DNA of 64,000 nucleotides from Piscirickettsiaceae bacterium. GTDB lineage: Bacteria > Pseudomonadota > Gammaproteobacteria > Nitrosococcales > Methylophagaceae. The notes beneath the pieces are model-generated. The model saw only the letters and a list, made by a program, of their open reading frames with translations. It was not told where the DNA came from and did not search any database. Positions 39,160-48,866 of this stretch are shown here, piece by piece; positions within the stretch are counted from its first letter, which is position 1; the number at the start of each line of letters is the position of its first letter. The translations under genes and the position numbers were made by a program. The DNA is taken from assembly GCA_024685975.1 (NCBI GenBank), contig JAIBDZ010000006.1, positions 1 through 64,000 on the forward strand. Direction: 5' to 3'.

Positions 39160-39839
39160 TCTCTAAAAACCAAAAAAAATTATTAAAAAAATTAAATTAC
39201 ACCTTTGATGATGAAGCCTTATTTCAACAAGCTTTAACCCATCGTAGTGCCGATGCTCGAAATAATGAACGGTTAGAATATTTAGGCGATGCTATCTTAA
39301 GCTTCGTGATAGCTGAAGCATTATATGAGCGTTTTCCTCAGGTTAAAGAAGGTAAATTAAGCCGTTTAAGAGCGGCATTAGTCAAAGGAGTGACATTAGC
39401 TGAAATAGGCCGAGAACTGTCTCTAGGTGATGTATTAATACTAGGTCCAGGCGAGTTGAAAAGTGGCGGGTTTCGTCGTGAATCGATTCTAGCTGATACC
39501 GTCGAAGCGATGATCGGTGCTGTGTATATCGACAGTGATATCGCTTCAGTTAAAGCCTTTATCATGCGGTTGTTTGATGAACGTTTAGATGCAATTGATG
39601 TGAATGAAGTACTGAAAGATCCAAAGACCCGCTTACAAGAATTATTGCAAAGCCGTAAACAACCTTTACCTATTTATTCGGTGACAGAAATTAAGTCACC
39701 TGATGATAAAACGCCGCTATTTGAAGCCACCTGTCAAGTTGCGCTATTAGACAAAGTGGTGATCGCCAAAGGCACCAGCCACCGTAAAGCTGAGCAAAAA
39801 TCAGCAGAACGCGCACTCAAATTGATAGAAGACAAATAA
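39156..39839 (+). CDS. rnc: Ribonuclease III
   Basis: Double-strand RNA endonuclease that processes rRNA precursors and many mRNAs. The catalytic signature is NERLEYLGDAIL with E41 and D45, a second acidic cluster lies in DTVEAMIGAVYID, and the C-terminal dsRNA-binding domain ends KAEQKSAERALKLIE. 227 residues. ATG overlaps the upstream stop (ATGA), and era starts one base after its own stop. Confidence 0.97.
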   Translation: MISKNQKKLLKKLNYTFDDEALFQQALTHRSADARNNERLEYLGDAILSFVIAEALYERFPQVKEGKLSRLRAALVKGVTLAEIGRELSLGDVLILGPGELKSGGFRRESILADTVEAMIGAVYIDSDIASVKAFIMRLFDERLDAIDVNEVLKDPKTRLQELLQSRKQPLPIYSVTEIKSPDDKTPLFEATCQVALLDKVVIAKGTSHRKAEQKSAERALKLIEDK

Positions 39840-39840
39840 T

Positions 39841-40749
39841 ATGACTACAGCTCCTTTCCATTCTGGCTATGTTGCCATTATCGGCCGTCCAAATGTAGGT
39901 AAATCTACACTGATCAACCGTATTCTAGGGCAAAAGCTCTGCATAACATCACGACGTCCTCAGACGACACGTCATCGCATTTTAGGCATTAAAACGGATG
40001 ATGAAAGCCAATGTGTTTATGTTGACACACCTGGTTTGCATATTGAAGGCAAAAAAGCGATGAATCGCTATATGAATCGTGCTGCCGCATCATCGATTGA
40101 TGATGTTGATGTGGTGTTATTTGTGGTTGATGGCTTAAGTTGGACTAAAGAAGATGAGCAAGTATTAGCTCGCCTTCAAAGCAATGCCAATGGCCCTGTC
40201 TTATTAGTTTTAAATAAAGTCGATAGAGTGGCCGATAAAGATAAGCTATTGCCCCATATCAAAAAAATGTCAGCGTTATATCCCTTTACTAAAATTGTGC
40301 CTATTTCAGCAAGACAAGGCATTAATGTTGATGAATTAGAAAAAGAAATCAAACAATTGATGCCGGAGGGTGATCTGATCTTCCCCGAAGATCAATTTAC
40401 CGATAGAAGTGCTCGTTTTTTAGCAGCAGAATTAGTCCGAGAAAAATTGTTCAGACAACTAGGGCAAGAACTGCCTTATGCCTTGACGGTTGAAATAGAA
40501 CAATATGAAGAACAAGAAAAACTGATTCGTATCGGTGCGGTGATTTATGTTGAACGTAATGGACAAAAATCAATTGTGATTGGTAAAAAAGGCGAATTAC
40601 TCAAAGCCGTTGGTCGCGATGCCCGAATTGAAATGGAAGGGCTGTTTGATAATAAAGTCTTTTTAGAACTATGGGTAAAAGTACGTGATGGTTGGTCTGA
40701 CAATGAACGGATGCTTAAAAACCTAGGATATAACGACGATCTAGGCTGA
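39841..40749 (+). CDS. era: GTPase Era
   Basis: GTPase that assists 16S rRNA maturation and 30S assembly. GRPNVGKST (15-23), DTPGL, NKVD and a C-terminal KH domain containing VIGKKGELLKAVGRDARIEME. 302 residues. rnc-era-recO is the common order. Confidence 0.97.
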   Translation: MTTAPFHSGYVAIIGRPNVGKSTLINRILGQKLCITSRRPQTTRHRILGIKTDDESQCVYVDTPGLHIEGKKAMNRYMNRAAASSIDDVDVVLFVVDGLSWTKEDEQVLARLQSNANGPVLLVLNKVDRVADKDKLLPHIKKMSALYPFTKIVPISARQGINVDELEKEIKQLMPEGDLIFPEDQFTDRSARFLAAELVREKLFRQLGQELPYALTVEIEQYEEQEKLIRIGAVIYVERNGQKSIVIGKKGELLKAVGRDARIEMEGLFDNKVFLELWVKVRDGWSDNERMLKNLGYNDDLG

Positions 40750-40759
40750 TAATGGCATC

Positions 40760-41485
40760 ATGAAAGTTGATTTCACGCCCGGTTTTGTTTTACATCGCCG
40801 CCCTTTCAAAGAAAGCAGCCAAATTATTGATGTGTTGAGTCGCGATTATGGGCGTGTAAGCGTTGTTGCTAAAGGAAGTAAACACAATAAAAAAGGTCAA
40901 GCGGGCTTACTGCAAGCTTATCAACCGTTATTATTGTCATGGATGGGACGAGGTGAGTTATATACTTTGACTGCGGTTGAGTCTGCGGGTCCAGGCTTTT
41001 TACTGCAAGCACAATCTGCTTTGTGTGGTTTATATATTAATGAATTGATGGTGAAATTATTACCACAAGCCGAAGCGGATGCAGGCTTATTTGATATTTA
41101 TCAATATGCCTTGCAAGGCCTGCAATCGGCTGACAATAATGAAGTGACATTAAGGCTGTTTGAAAAACAATTATTAACAGAGTTAGGTTACGGCCTTGCG
41201 ATAGAATACGAATATGATACTGGTGAAGCTGTACAAGCTGAACGAGATTATTATTATCTTGCAGATACAGGCTTATATCGTTGGCAACAAGGACTGTCAT
41301 ATCCCAAATTGTCAGGCCGTAGTTTACAAAAACTGGTATCAGAGCAAACTTTTGATCGCCAAAGTCTGACTGAAATTAAACAATTGATGAGAAGAGTGAT
41401 ACATTTTTACTTGGCGGGTAAACCTTTGCAAAGTCGAGCATTATTTAACCCTGTTCATCGTGGCCAAAAAAAGGATACAACATGA
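40760..41485 (+). CDS. recO: DNA repair protein RecO
   Basis: Recombination mediator that loads RecA with RecR at gaps. The N-terminal OB fold contains [32 protein letters not shown], and a helical C-terminal domain follows with [14 protein letters not shown]. 241 residues. Begins ten bases after era and overlaps pdxJ by four bases. Confidence 0.94.
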   Translation: MKVDFTPGFVLHRRPFKESSQIIDVLSRDYGRVSVVAKGSKHNKKGQAGLLQAYQPLLLSWMGRGELYTLTAVESAGPGFLLQAQSALCGLYINELMVKLLPQAEADAGLFDIYQYALQGLQSADNNEVTLRLFEKQLLTELGYGLAIEYEYDTGEAVQAERDYYYLADTGLYRWQQGLSYPKLSGRSLQKLVSEQTFDRQSLTEIKQLMRRVIHFYLAGKPLQSRALFNPVHRGQKKDTT

Positions 41486-42210
41486 CCATTCAACTTGGTG
41501 TCAATATCGACCACATAGCAACGTTAAGACAAGCACGAGGAACGTTATATCCCGATCCAGTACAAGCTGCTATTGAGTCAGAACAAGCCGGTGCTGATGG
41601 CATAACTATTCATTTAAGAGAAGATCGTCGACATATTCAAGAACGCGATGTCATGATGCTATCTGATATTTTACAAACTAAAATGAATTTAGAAATGGCT
41701 GTGACAGATGAAATGTTGGCCATTGCTGAAAAATATAAACCAACAGATTGCTGTCTTGTTCCCGAGCGTCGCCAAGAATTAACAACCGAAGGCGGCTTAG
41801 ATGTTTTAGGCCAGCAAGCAAAAATAACCGATGCATGCCAACGTCTAGCAGAAGCTAATATTACGGTATCATTATTCATTGATCCTGATATCAGTCAAAT
41901 TAATGCCGCAATTGCCTGTGGTGCACCGGTGATTGAATTACATACCGGCGCCTATGCTGATGCTGCAACCCATGAAATTGCACAACACCATTTGTCAGTG
42001 ATAGAACATGCTGTTGTATACGCCAATAAAGCTGGGCTTAAAGTCAATGCAGGTCATGGTTTGAATTATCATAATACAACCGCGATCGCCAAGATCCCAA
42101 ATATCGTGGAGCTCAATATTGGTCATGCCATTATTGCGCGTTCAGTTTTTACCGGCTTAAAAACAGCAGTACGGGAAATGAAAGAATTAATGCGAGTTGC
42201 ACGGGGATGA
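41482..42210 (+). CDS. pdxJ: Pyridoxine 5'-phosphate synthase
   Basis: Closes the ring to form pyridoxine 5'-phosphate from 1-deoxy-xylulose 5-phosphate and aminoacetone phosphate. [41 protein letters not shown] and [10 protein letters not shown] are all standard. 242 residues. ATGA overlaps on both sides (recO and acpS). Confidence 0.97.
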   Translation: MTIQLGVNIDHIATLRQARGTLYPDPVQAAIESEQAGADGITIHLREDRRHIQERDVMMLSDILQTKMNLEMAVTDEMLAIAEKYKPTDCCLVPERRQELTTEGGLDVLGQQAKITDACQRLAEANITVSLFIDPDISQINAAIACGAPVIELHTGAYADAATHEIAQHHLSVIEHAVVYANKAGLKVNAGHGLNYHNTTAIAKIPNIVELNIGHAIIARSVFTGLKTAVREMKELMRVARG

Positions 42211-42584
42211 TCGTCGGTATAGGCACGGATATTGTCAATATAGCACGCGTACAAGCGATGATAGACCGTCAAGGAGAAGCCATCGCAAAACGGATTTTAA
42301 CGGATGCTGAATGGCAACAATATCAAACCAGTCATCAACCGGCAGCTTTTTTAGCAAAACGGTTTGCAGCAAAGGAAGCGGCAGCTAAAGCATTTGGAAC
42401 CGGTTTTCGAGATGGGTTGAGTTTAAAACATATTATCGTGACTAATAACGCCTTAGGGCAACCTGAACTTACATTTGTTGAGCGGGCGGCAGAATTAATG
42501 AAGCAACAAAACATTAATCGCAGTCTAATTAGCCTAAGTGATGAAGAAACGCACGCCATCGCCTATGTCATAATGGAACAATGA
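42207..42584 (+). CDS. acpS: Holo-[acyl-carrier-protein] synthase
   Basis: Transfers phosphopantetheine from CoA to the acyl carrier protein. IVGIGTDIV includes D8, and [15 protein letters not shown] contains the second metal ligand. 125 residues. Overlaps pdxJ and cysM by four bases each. Confidence 0.96.
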   Translation: MIVGIGTDIVNIARVQAMIDRQGEAIAKRILTDAEWQQYQTSHQPAAFLAKRFAAKEAAAKAFGTGFRDGLSLKHIIVTNNALGQPELTFVERAAELMKQQNINRSLISLSDEETHAIAYVIMEQ

Positions 42585-43471
42585 AGATGAAAAATTATCC
42601 TACGATTGAAGCTTGTATCGGTAATACGCCCTTAGTAAGGCTACAGCGCCTACCAGGACAGACGAGTAATACTATCTTAGTAAAACTTGAAGGAGACAAT
42701 CCTGCGGGGTCGGTCAAAGATAGACCCGTCATCAGTATGATTAAATTGGCTGAGCAACGCGGTGATATTCGACCTGGTGATACTTTGATTGAAGCGACAA
42801 GTGGCAATACGGGGATTGCTTTGGCGATGATGTCTGCCATTTTAGGCTATCACATGATATTGATTATGCCTGAGAATATGAGCGTAGAACGTAGAGCATC
42901 AATGAAAGCATATGGTGCTGACATTATTTTAACTGATACCATTGAATCTTCTCGTGATCTGGCTGATCAAATGCAAGCAGAAGGGAAAGGAAAAGTGCTT
43001 AATCAGTTTGCCAATGCTGATAACCCACAAGCGCATTATGATACAACAGGACCTGAAATCTGGCGTGATACAGAAGGGACTGTGACGCATTTTGTCAGTG
43101 CAATGGGCACAACAGGCACTATTATGGGCGTGTCACGTTACCTAAAAGAACAAAATCAAGCGGTACAAATTGTGGGTGTACAACCTGCGGAAGACAGTGC
43201 TATTCCCGGCATTAGACGTTGGCCTGAAGCTTATTTACCGAGCATTTTCGAAGCTGACAGAGTCGATCAAATGCTGGATATGGAACAAAGTGTTGCAGAA
43301 GAAACCATGAGACAACTGGCTATCCAAGAGGGCATCTTCTGTGGTGTCTCCTCTGGAGGCAATGTCGCTGCAGCATTACGAGTGTCAGAGACTGTGACCA
43401 ATGCCACTATAGTGGCCATTATCTGTGATAGAGGTGATCGTTATCTGTCGACCGGAGTCTTTCCGGCTTAA
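42581..43471 (+). CDS. cysM: Cysteine synthase B
   Basis: PLP enzyme that makes cysteine (or S-sulfocysteine from thiosulfate) from O-acetylserine. The PLP lysine is K46 in NPAGSVKDR, the phosphate loop is EATSGNTGIALA, and the substrate site contains GTTGTIMGVSRYL and IPGIRRWPEAYLP, which are CysM-like rather than CysK-like. 296 residues; the second Met (two codons on) is an equally possible start. Confidence 0.95.
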   Translation: MKMKNYPTIEACIGNTPLVRLQRLPGQTSNTILVKLEGDNPAGSVKDRPVISMIKLAEQRGDIRPGDTLIEATSGNTGIALAMMSAILGYHMILIMPENMSVERRASMKAYGADIILTDTIESSRDLADQMQAEGKGKVLNQFANADNPQAHYDTTGPEIWRDTEGTVTHFVSAMGTTGTIMGVSRYLKEQNQAVQIVGVQPAEDSAIPGIRRWPEAYLPSIFEADRVDQMLDMEQSVAEETMRQLAIQEGIFCGVSSGGNVAAALRVSETVTNATIVAIICDRGDRYLSTGVFPA

Positions 43472-43473
43472 TA

Positions 43474-45522
43474 ATGTGTAAAGCAGTATTATGGTTTTGT
43501 ACTGTTTTTTGCTTATCAACTGTAAGCGCAATTGAACTCTTCCAGTTTTCTGTCGCAAAAAGTGAATGGCAACAAGGCTTATTACAGCAATTACAACTCT
43601 CATTAAGCTTTAACGACAATGGTTTAGGTTTGTCAGGTCATGCTGAACAGTTGGTGTTGGCAGAGCCGATAGGTGAGTTAAACAATGTCGAGTTAACTTG
43701 TCAAAACGTTGTTGTTCAACAAGACCGTTTGAACTGTGACCGCGGTCAGTTATCTTTCCATCATGCCTTATTCGGGCAGCAAACACTTTCATTTAAATTA
43801 CAAACGCAACATGAAGAAGCGTTATTACAGTTTGAAGTGAGTGGCTTAACAATGGGTGATGGTGTGATTAACGCTTCATTTCAACAACACGGTCACCATT
43901 GGCGAATAACGGCGAAATCCACTCAATTATCTATAGCAGCATTATTAAAACAATTTCATGCCCCGCTTTCTGGGGTAGGCGAGATGGCATTACCAGAGCA
44001 ATTAAGTGGGGAAATACAGTCACATTGGACTATTGAAGGTAGCCAAACTGGCATCGAATCAATCGCAACAACGCTATCGATGCAGGATGTCGACATTGTG
44101 AGTCAAGAGGCACAAATAGAAGCCCAAGCCATTCAGGCCAAATGGTCTTTTAATATCAAGCGTAAGCAACATCGATGGCAGTGGCAAATGAATGGCGCTA
44201 TCGAGCAAGGACAGTCGTATCGTGAACCTATTTTTATCGATTTTGCGGATACGCCGATAAGGTTAGATGCGGTAGGATTATGGCATGATGATAAGCAAAC
44301 TTGGCGGGTTGAACAGGCTAATATGACCCAGCAAGGTGTGGTGACAGCAACCATGTCATCAACAGGTATATTTGATGAGATACAACAAGCAAACATTACC
44401 TTAGAGCGAAGCCAGTTACCATTATTATACCAACATTGGATCCAACCTTTTCTCATCTATAAAACGATAGGAAACATTGATTTATCGGGTGAAATTGATC
44501 TCAATTATCAATATGAAAACAACGTATCTCAATGGCAGTTTGGACTGACGAATGTTGATGTCGTTGACGAAGCTCAACGCTTTGCATTGTATGGTTTGCA
44601 AGGTCAATTGGCTTGGACGGCATTCTCTCAAGCTTTACCTATCAATATAAGCTGGTCTCATGGAAGTATATTGTCGATTCCTATTGGTAATAGTCATGTC
44701 ACAGGCAGTAGCCAATCGAGTCAGTTTACTTTACAAGATGCTTGGCAAATGCCGATCTTAGATGGCGACTTGAAAATACATCATTTGCTATTATCACAAG
44801 AAGATACCGAACTAAGCTGGGCTTTTGAGGGAATTATTAGCCCTATATCGATGACTTTACTTAGTGAGCATCTTGGTTGGCCTAAGATGCATGGTAAATT
44901 ATCAGGTGTGATACCGAAAGTGACCTATCAAGACCATCAAGTCACGGTTGACGGTGCTTTAATGGTGAAACTGTTCAATGGGACGAGCGTTATCCATCAT
45001 CTGAGCTTGCTTGACCCTTTAGGCGCGATCCCACAGCTTTATGCTGATATTGATTTACAAAATTTTGATTTGGAAACCATGACCAATACGTTTGATTTTG
45101 GCACTATGACAGGCACTGTTTCCGGTAAAGTGAATCAATTACGTCTTGCTAATTGGCAGCCAGTAGCCTTTGATGCTTATTTAGAGACATCCGAAAATGA
45201 TGATGTACCACACAAAATCAGTCAACAAGCCGTCAATAATTTATCGTCATTAGGGGGAGGCGCTACTGGCGCTTTATCACGGAGCTTTTTACGTTTCTTT
45301 GAAAACTTTTCGTACGATAAATTGGGTATTAGCTGCAAACTTCAAAATGATATTTGTCAGATGAGCGGTGTCGAACCGGCAGAACAAGGGTATTATATTG
45401 TGAAAGGTGGTGGCTTTCCGCCAACGATTGATGTGATTGGTCATACTTCAAAAGTAGATTGGCCTGAATTATTAGACCGTTTAAAAGCGGTGAGTAATAG
45501 CAGTGGCCCAGTGATTCAATAG
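43474..45522 (+). CDS. ydbH: YdbH-like AsmA-superfamily envelope protein
   Basis: 682 residues with an N-terminal hydrophobic segment (about 4-19) and a long beta-rich periplasmic body with repeated short amphipathic strands. The C-terminal part (VTVDGALMVKLFNGTSVIHHLSLLDPLGAIPQLYADIDLQNFDLETM and on) matches the DctA-YdbH domain layout. In E. coli YdbH is one of three AsmA-like proteins (with TamB and YhdP) thought to carry phospholipid to the outer membrane, working with lipoprotein YnbE. The neighbour downstream fits this reading. N-terminal residues are poorly conserved. Confidence 0.78.
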   Translation: MCKAVLWFCTVFCLSTVSAIELFQFSVAKSEWQQGLLQQLQLSLSFNDNGLGLSGHAEQLVLAEPIGELNNVELTCQNVVVQQDRLNCDRGQLSFHHALFGQQTLSFKLQTQHEEALLQFEVSGLTMGDGVINASFQQHGHHWRITAKSTQLSIAALLKQFHAPLSGVGEMALPEQLSGEIQSHWTIEGSQTGIESIATTLSMQDVDIVSQEAQIEAQAIQAKWSFNIKRKQHRWQWQMNGAIEQGQSYREPIFIDFADTPIRLDAVGLWHDDKQTWRVEQANMTQQGVVTATMSSTGIFDEIQQANITLERSQLPLLYQHWIQPFLIYKTIGNIDLSGEIDLNYQYENNVSQWQFGLTNVDVVDEAQRFALYGLQGQLAWTAFSQALPINISWSHGSILSIPIGNSHVTGSSQSSQFTLQDAWQMPILDGDLKIHHLLLSQEDTELSWAFEGIISPISMTLLSEHLGWPKMHGKLSGVIPKVTYQDHQVTVDGALMVKLFNGTSVIHHLSLLDPLGAIPQLYADIDLQNFDLETMTNTFDFGTMTGTVSGKVNQLRLANWQPVAFDAYLETSENDDVPHKISQQAVNNLSSLGGGATGALSRSFLRFFENFSYDKLGISCKLQNDICQMSGVEPAEQGYYIVKGGGFPPTIDVIGHTSKVDWPELLDRLKAVSNSSGPVIQ

Positions 45523-45536
45523 TTAGGAGAAAATGA

Positions 45537-46130
45537 ATGACAATAATAAAATCAATGGGAATGAGTATTTCGACGATGTTTTTACTCGTCTCTTGTGTCA
45601 CGATCAATATTTATTTTCCCGCAGCAGCGGCTGAAAAAGCAGCGGATAAAATCATTGAAGATATTTGGGGCACTGATAAGCAAACGGCGCCACAAGGTGA
45701 GCCTGAGCAACAAAGTCAGTCACAGACAACATTTGGTGTTGCGATATTAAATTGGTTTATTCCAGTTGCGCATGCGGCTGAACCCAACCTCAATGTTAAT
45801 TCTGACGCGATCAATACCATTCAGAAAAGAATGAAACAACGTCATAAAAGTTTAAGACCGTTTTATGATAATGGTGCGATTGGATTGACCGAACAAGGTC
45901 TTTTAGCTGAACGAGATATGTCAGTGGTAGCTTTAAAAGACCGTAATCAGGTGAAAGCCTTGCTTGCTGCTACTAATAAAGATAGACAGGCGATGTATGC
46001 TGAAATAGCAAGAGTGAACGGTCACCCTGAGTGGCAAGACGAGATTCAAGCGACTTTTGCTAAACGTTGGGTCAAAAAAGCGGCACCAGGCTGGTGGTAT
46101 CAAGCAAACGGCCGTTGGCAGCAAAAATAA
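45537..46130 (+). CDS. Lipoprotein with YdbL (DUF1318) domain and YnbE-like N-terminus
   Basis: 197 residues. A lipobox LVSC puts the lipidated cysteine at C20, followed by VTINIYFPAAAAEKAADKIIEDIWG, which resembles the short lipoprotein YnbE in its TIN strand. The C-terminal part (about 120-197: LTEQGLLAERDMS to KKAAPGWWYQANGRWQQK) is the YdbL/DUF1318 domain. E. coli has ydbH-ynbE-ydbL as three genes; here both small functions seem to be in one polypeptide. It would sit in the outer membrane and cooperate with the YdbH-like protein 14 bases upstream. The YnbE match is my inference. Confidence 0.72.
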   Translation: MTIIKSMGMSISTMFLLVSCVTINIYFPAAAAEKAADKIIEDIWGTDKQTAPQGEPEQQSQSQTTFGVAILNWFIPVAHAAEPNLNVNSDAINTIQKRMKQRHKSLRPFYDNGAIGLTEQGLLAERDMSVVALKDRNQVKALLAATNKDRQAMYAEIARVNGHPEWQDEIQATFAKRWVKKAAPGWWYQANGRWQQK

Positions 46131-46148
46131 TTTTTTAACCTTTTTTTG

Positions 46149-46180
46149 ACCAGTGATGGCGCTGTCATCACTGGTTTTTT
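46149..46180 (+). terminator. Rho-independent terminator after the YdbL-type gene
   Basis: ACCAGTGATG and CATCACTGGT form a 10-bp perfect stem with loop GCGCTGT, followed by a run of T. It ends the cysM-ydbH-ydbL transcript before rlmD. Confidence 0.92.
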
Positions 46181-46207
46181 ATTGCATTTATTTACTGGAA
46201 AAATACG

Positions 46208-47539
46208 ATGGCAAGACGCAGTCGCCGACAAAGATTACCACAAGAACCTGTACAAACAGAGATAGAAAACTTATCACACGATGGCCGTGGTATCGCTCGT
46301 ATTGATGGCAAAACAACATTTATTGATGGTGCATTAGCGGGTGAAACCGTGATGTTTCAATATAGTAAAAAACAAAGTAAATATGATGAAGGCCGAGTGA
46401 CCGAAGTACTGACAGCATCAGATGACCGTGTTGATGCACCATGTCAACATGCGGCTATTTGTGGTGGTTGTAGTTTGATGCATATGTCTGCGAATGCGCA
46501 ATTAACATTGAAACAAGATACTTTAATGTCGCAGATGAGCCATTTTGGTCAATTATCGCCACAACAATGGCTTGCCCCCTTAACCGGACCGACATTAGGA
46601 TATCGTCGAAAAGCACGTCTAGGTGTAAAACATGTCCCTAAAAAAGGACGTGTATTAGTTGGGTTTAGAGAAAAAGGGTCGCCATTTCTAGCTTTATTAG
46701 AACAATGCCAAGTGCTAGACCAACGTGTCGGTGCGCGGTTAGCAGATATCGGGCAATTTATTGCTGGTCTGGACGCGCATAATCGTATTGCCCAAATTGA
46801 AGTCGCAATGGATGATGACCATGTGGCTTTAATTTGGCGAAACTTAGACCCTTTATCTGAAGACGATACACAAAAGTTACTACAGTTTGGCCAAGAAAAT
46901 AACTTCTGGATTTATTTACAACCTGGTGGCCCTGATACCGTGACTGCATTATGGCCAGAATCGCCTCAATTAAGTTACCAGCCTGAAGCAGGCTTAACCT
47001 TAGCGTTTGCACCTAATGATTTTACTCAGGTGAATGCTGAGATTAATGAACGCATGATTCAACATGCCATGTCATTATTAGAACTGAATGAACAAGATAG
47101 GATGTTGGATTTGTTTTGTGGATTAGGTAACTTTACTTTGCCTTTAGCCAAACGGGTCAAAGAGGTCGTCGGTGTTGAAGGTGATGCTTCTTTAGTGAAA
47201 CATGCTAAAGCCAATGCGACATCGAATGATCTAAACAATGCAACATTTGAATTAGCTGATCTGACTAAAACAGCATTAAAAGATTATCCTTGGGCTAAAG
47301 CTGGTTTTAATAAAATTTTATTAGATCCGCCGAGAAGTGGGGCTTTTGATGTGTTGGGCCAATTAGCAGAGTTAGGTGCCCAACGTATTGTTTATGTGTC
47401 ATGTAACCCGGCAACATTAGCTCGGGATGCCGGAGAATTAGTCCACCAATACGGCTATACCCTCGTCTCAGCCGGTATTATGGATATGTTTCCACATACT
47501 GCACATGTAGAATCAATAGCGCTATTTGTGAAAGCATAA
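46208..47539 (+). CDS. rlmD: 23S rRNA (uracil-1939-C5)-methyltransferase RlmD
   Basis: SAM-dependent RNA methyltransferase with an N-terminal TRAM domain (about 10-68), an iron-sulfur cluster cysteine set starting C-x5-CGGC in CQHAAICGGCSLMH, and a Rossmann methyltransferase domain with DLFCGLGNFTLPLA. The catalytic cysteine is in VYVSCNPATLARD. 443 residues, as for RlmD. Two bases separate it from the HEAT-repeat gene. Confidence 0.95.
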   Translation: MARRSRRQRLPQEPVQTEIENLSHDGRGIARIDGKTTFIDGALAGETVMFQYSKKQSKYDEGRVTEVLTASDDRVDAPCQHAAICGGCSLMHMSANAQLTLKQDTLMSQMSHFGQLSPQQWLAPLTGPTLGYRRKARLGVKHVPKKGRVLVGFREKGSPFLALLEQCQVLDQRVGARLADIGQFIAGLDAHNRIAQIEVAMDDDHVALIWRNLDPLSEDDTQKLLQFGQENNFWIYLQPGGPDTVTALWPESPQLSYQPEAGLTLAFAPNDFTQVNAEINERMIQHAMSLLELNEQDRMLDLFCGLGNFTLPLAKRVKEVVGVEGDASLVKHAKANATSNDLNNATFELADLTKTALKDYPWAKAGFNKILLDPPRSGAFDVLGQLAELGAQRIVYVSCNPATLARDAGELVHQYGYTLVSAGIMDMFPHTAHVESIALFVKA

Positions 47540-47541
47540 CC

Positions 47542-48648
47542 ATGGCAACGGCTTTAATGAAAGATCAACTTGATGCTAATGCGGTTGCCAAAATAACAGC
47601 GTTAGTAGAGCAAGTATTGCCCAACTTTGATGGCGTGGGGTTCCAACGACACGCGACAATGGGTTTAAATGAATTGGAGTTAAAGCAACGAGTTGAGCAG
47701 ATTAGCGAACAGCTACATCAGCATTTAGCTGTTTCATATGAAGAGGCGGCGACAGCTTTACTGGATTTGCCGATCCCAGATCCTGCGACAGCAGATTTAG
47801 GCGAGTTTACTTTTTGGCCGATATTAGATTATGTTGCCAAACATGGCTTAGCATCGCCTGAATTATCGTTAGCGACCTTAAAAAAATTAACACATTACTT
47901 TACTGCTGAATTTGCCATTCGTCCTTATATTGAAAAGCATGAACATTTGGCATTGCAGACACTGCTGCTGTGGACAGAAGATGAGTCGGAGCATGTCAGA
48001 CGTTTGGCTTCAGAAGGGATACGCCCCAGATTACCTTGGGGAAAATACCTCACACGATTTATTGATGATCCGACGCCTTTATTGCCCGTGTTGAATCAAT
48101 TAAAAGATGATGACAGTTTGTATGTTCGGCGTTCCGTTGCCAATAACCTTAACGATATTGCAAAAGATCATCCAGATAAAGTCATTACATGGTGTCAAGA
48201 TTGGCTACAGGACATTACGGCAGAACGACAATGGTTGATTAAGCATGGTTTAAGAACATTGGTTAAACAAGGTCATCCAGATGTTTTTCCTTTGTTGGGA
48301 TTTACAGCAGAGCCTAAAATTACAACGCAGCTTGCCCTGTCTTCAACAGAGTTGACGTTAGGTGAAAGCATAGAATTCAATGTCTCTTTAACATCATTAT
48401 CTGAACAAGTTCAGCAGTTTGTCGTTGATTATAAGATTGCATTCATGAAATCAAATGGTCAATACAGTCATAAAGTGTTTAAGGGCAAAAATATTCAAAT
48501 CCTGCCGAAAGAAAACTATTTATGGCAAAAAAAACATGTTATTAAACCCGTCACAACCAGAACGTATTATTCAGGCATGCACTCGGTCTCATTACTGATA
48601 AATGGTCAAACTATGGGGGAACCTATGGCGTTTTATTTGAAGGTATAA
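47542..48648 (+). CDS. AlkD-like HEAT-repeat DNA alkylation repair protein
   Basis: 368 residues. The helical part (about 1-265) contains HEAT-like repeats: ALQTLLLWTEDESEHVRRLASEGIRPRLPWG and DDDSLYVRRSVANNLNDIAKDHPDKVI, typical of the DNA alkylation repair (AlkD/AlkC-like) family. A C-terminal beta-rich extension (about 275-368) with HSVSLLINGQTMGEPMAFYLKV resembles the immunoglobulin-like tail of AlkC proteins. Glycosylase activity on alkylated bases is inferred from the family. It is probably co-transcribed with rlmD. Confidence 0.75.
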   Translation: MATALMKDQLDANAVAKITALVEQVLPNFDGVGFQRHATMGLNELELKQRVEQISEQLHQHLAVSYEEAATALLDLPIPDPATADLGEFTFWPILDYVAKHGLASPELSLATLKKLTHYFTAEFAIRPYIEKHEHLALQTLLLWTEDESEHVRRLASEGIRPRLPWGKYLTRFIDDPTPLLPVLNQLKDDDSLYVRRSVANNLNDIAKDHPDKVITWCQDWLQDITAERQWLIKHGLRTLVKQGHPDVFPLLGFTAEPKITTQLALSSTELTLGESIEFNVSLTSLSEQVQQFVVDYKIAFMKSNGQYSHKVFKGKNIQILPKENYLWQKKHVIKPVTTRTYYSGMHSVSLLINGQTMGEPMAFYLKV

Positions 48649-48688
48649 AGCCTGAATGCCATAATAAAGCGCAAATTAAATAGCGATA

Positions 48689-48702
48689 TGTACTAAAGTA
48701 CA
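48689..48702 (+). repeat. Short near-palindrome upstream of the first RNA element
   Basis: TGTACT and AGTACA flank AA, giving GTAC-N4-GTAC. The same GTAC-N4-GTAC occurs at 31950-31961 before rpoE. A regulator site is possible; promoter elements for the downstream gene were not clear. Confidence 0.3.
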
Positions 48703-48774
48703 ATATACAGCGTCAAGAATAGTTTATATTCTGTCACCATGAGATATGTTTTATATCTTTAATAATTTTAATCG

Positions 48775-48845
48775 AGCCAAGTTTGGTGTGAACCAAGTAC
48801 GGAAAGTTACAGGTCTTTAGGATTGATAAAGATGGCTGTGCTGCA
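48775..48845 (+). promoter_or_regulatory. Structured leader RNA, copy 1: candidate c-di-GMP-I (GEMM)-like riboswitch
   Basis: Three helices: P1 AGCCA (48775-48779) with TGGCT (48833-48837); P2 TTGGT-GTGA-ACCAA (48783-48796) with a GNRA tetraloop; P3 TCTTTA (48814-48819) with TAAAGA (48827-48832). The strand joining P2 and P3, GTACGGAAAGTTACAGG, resembles the GEMM core GGACGCAAAGCCACGGG, and GATGGCTG after P3 resembles GATAGCCGG. A second copy with a covarying P2 lies before the next gene of the same kind. It differs from GEMM in the register of P1, so it could be a divergent variant or a separate class. Confidence 0.6.
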
Positions 48846-48864
48846 TTTTCTTCTAAGGAAAATG
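48844..48864 (+). promoter_or_regulatory. Hairpin that could hide the ribosome binding site of the first VPxPA-CTERM gene
   Basis: CATTTTC (48844-48850) and GAAAATG (48858-48864) pair perfectly around a 7-base loop. The ribosome binding site AAGGA (48855-48859) lies partly in the loop and partly in the stem. Directly after the RNA element, this is a plausible translation on/off switch. Confidence 0.45.
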
Positions 48865-48866
48865 AA

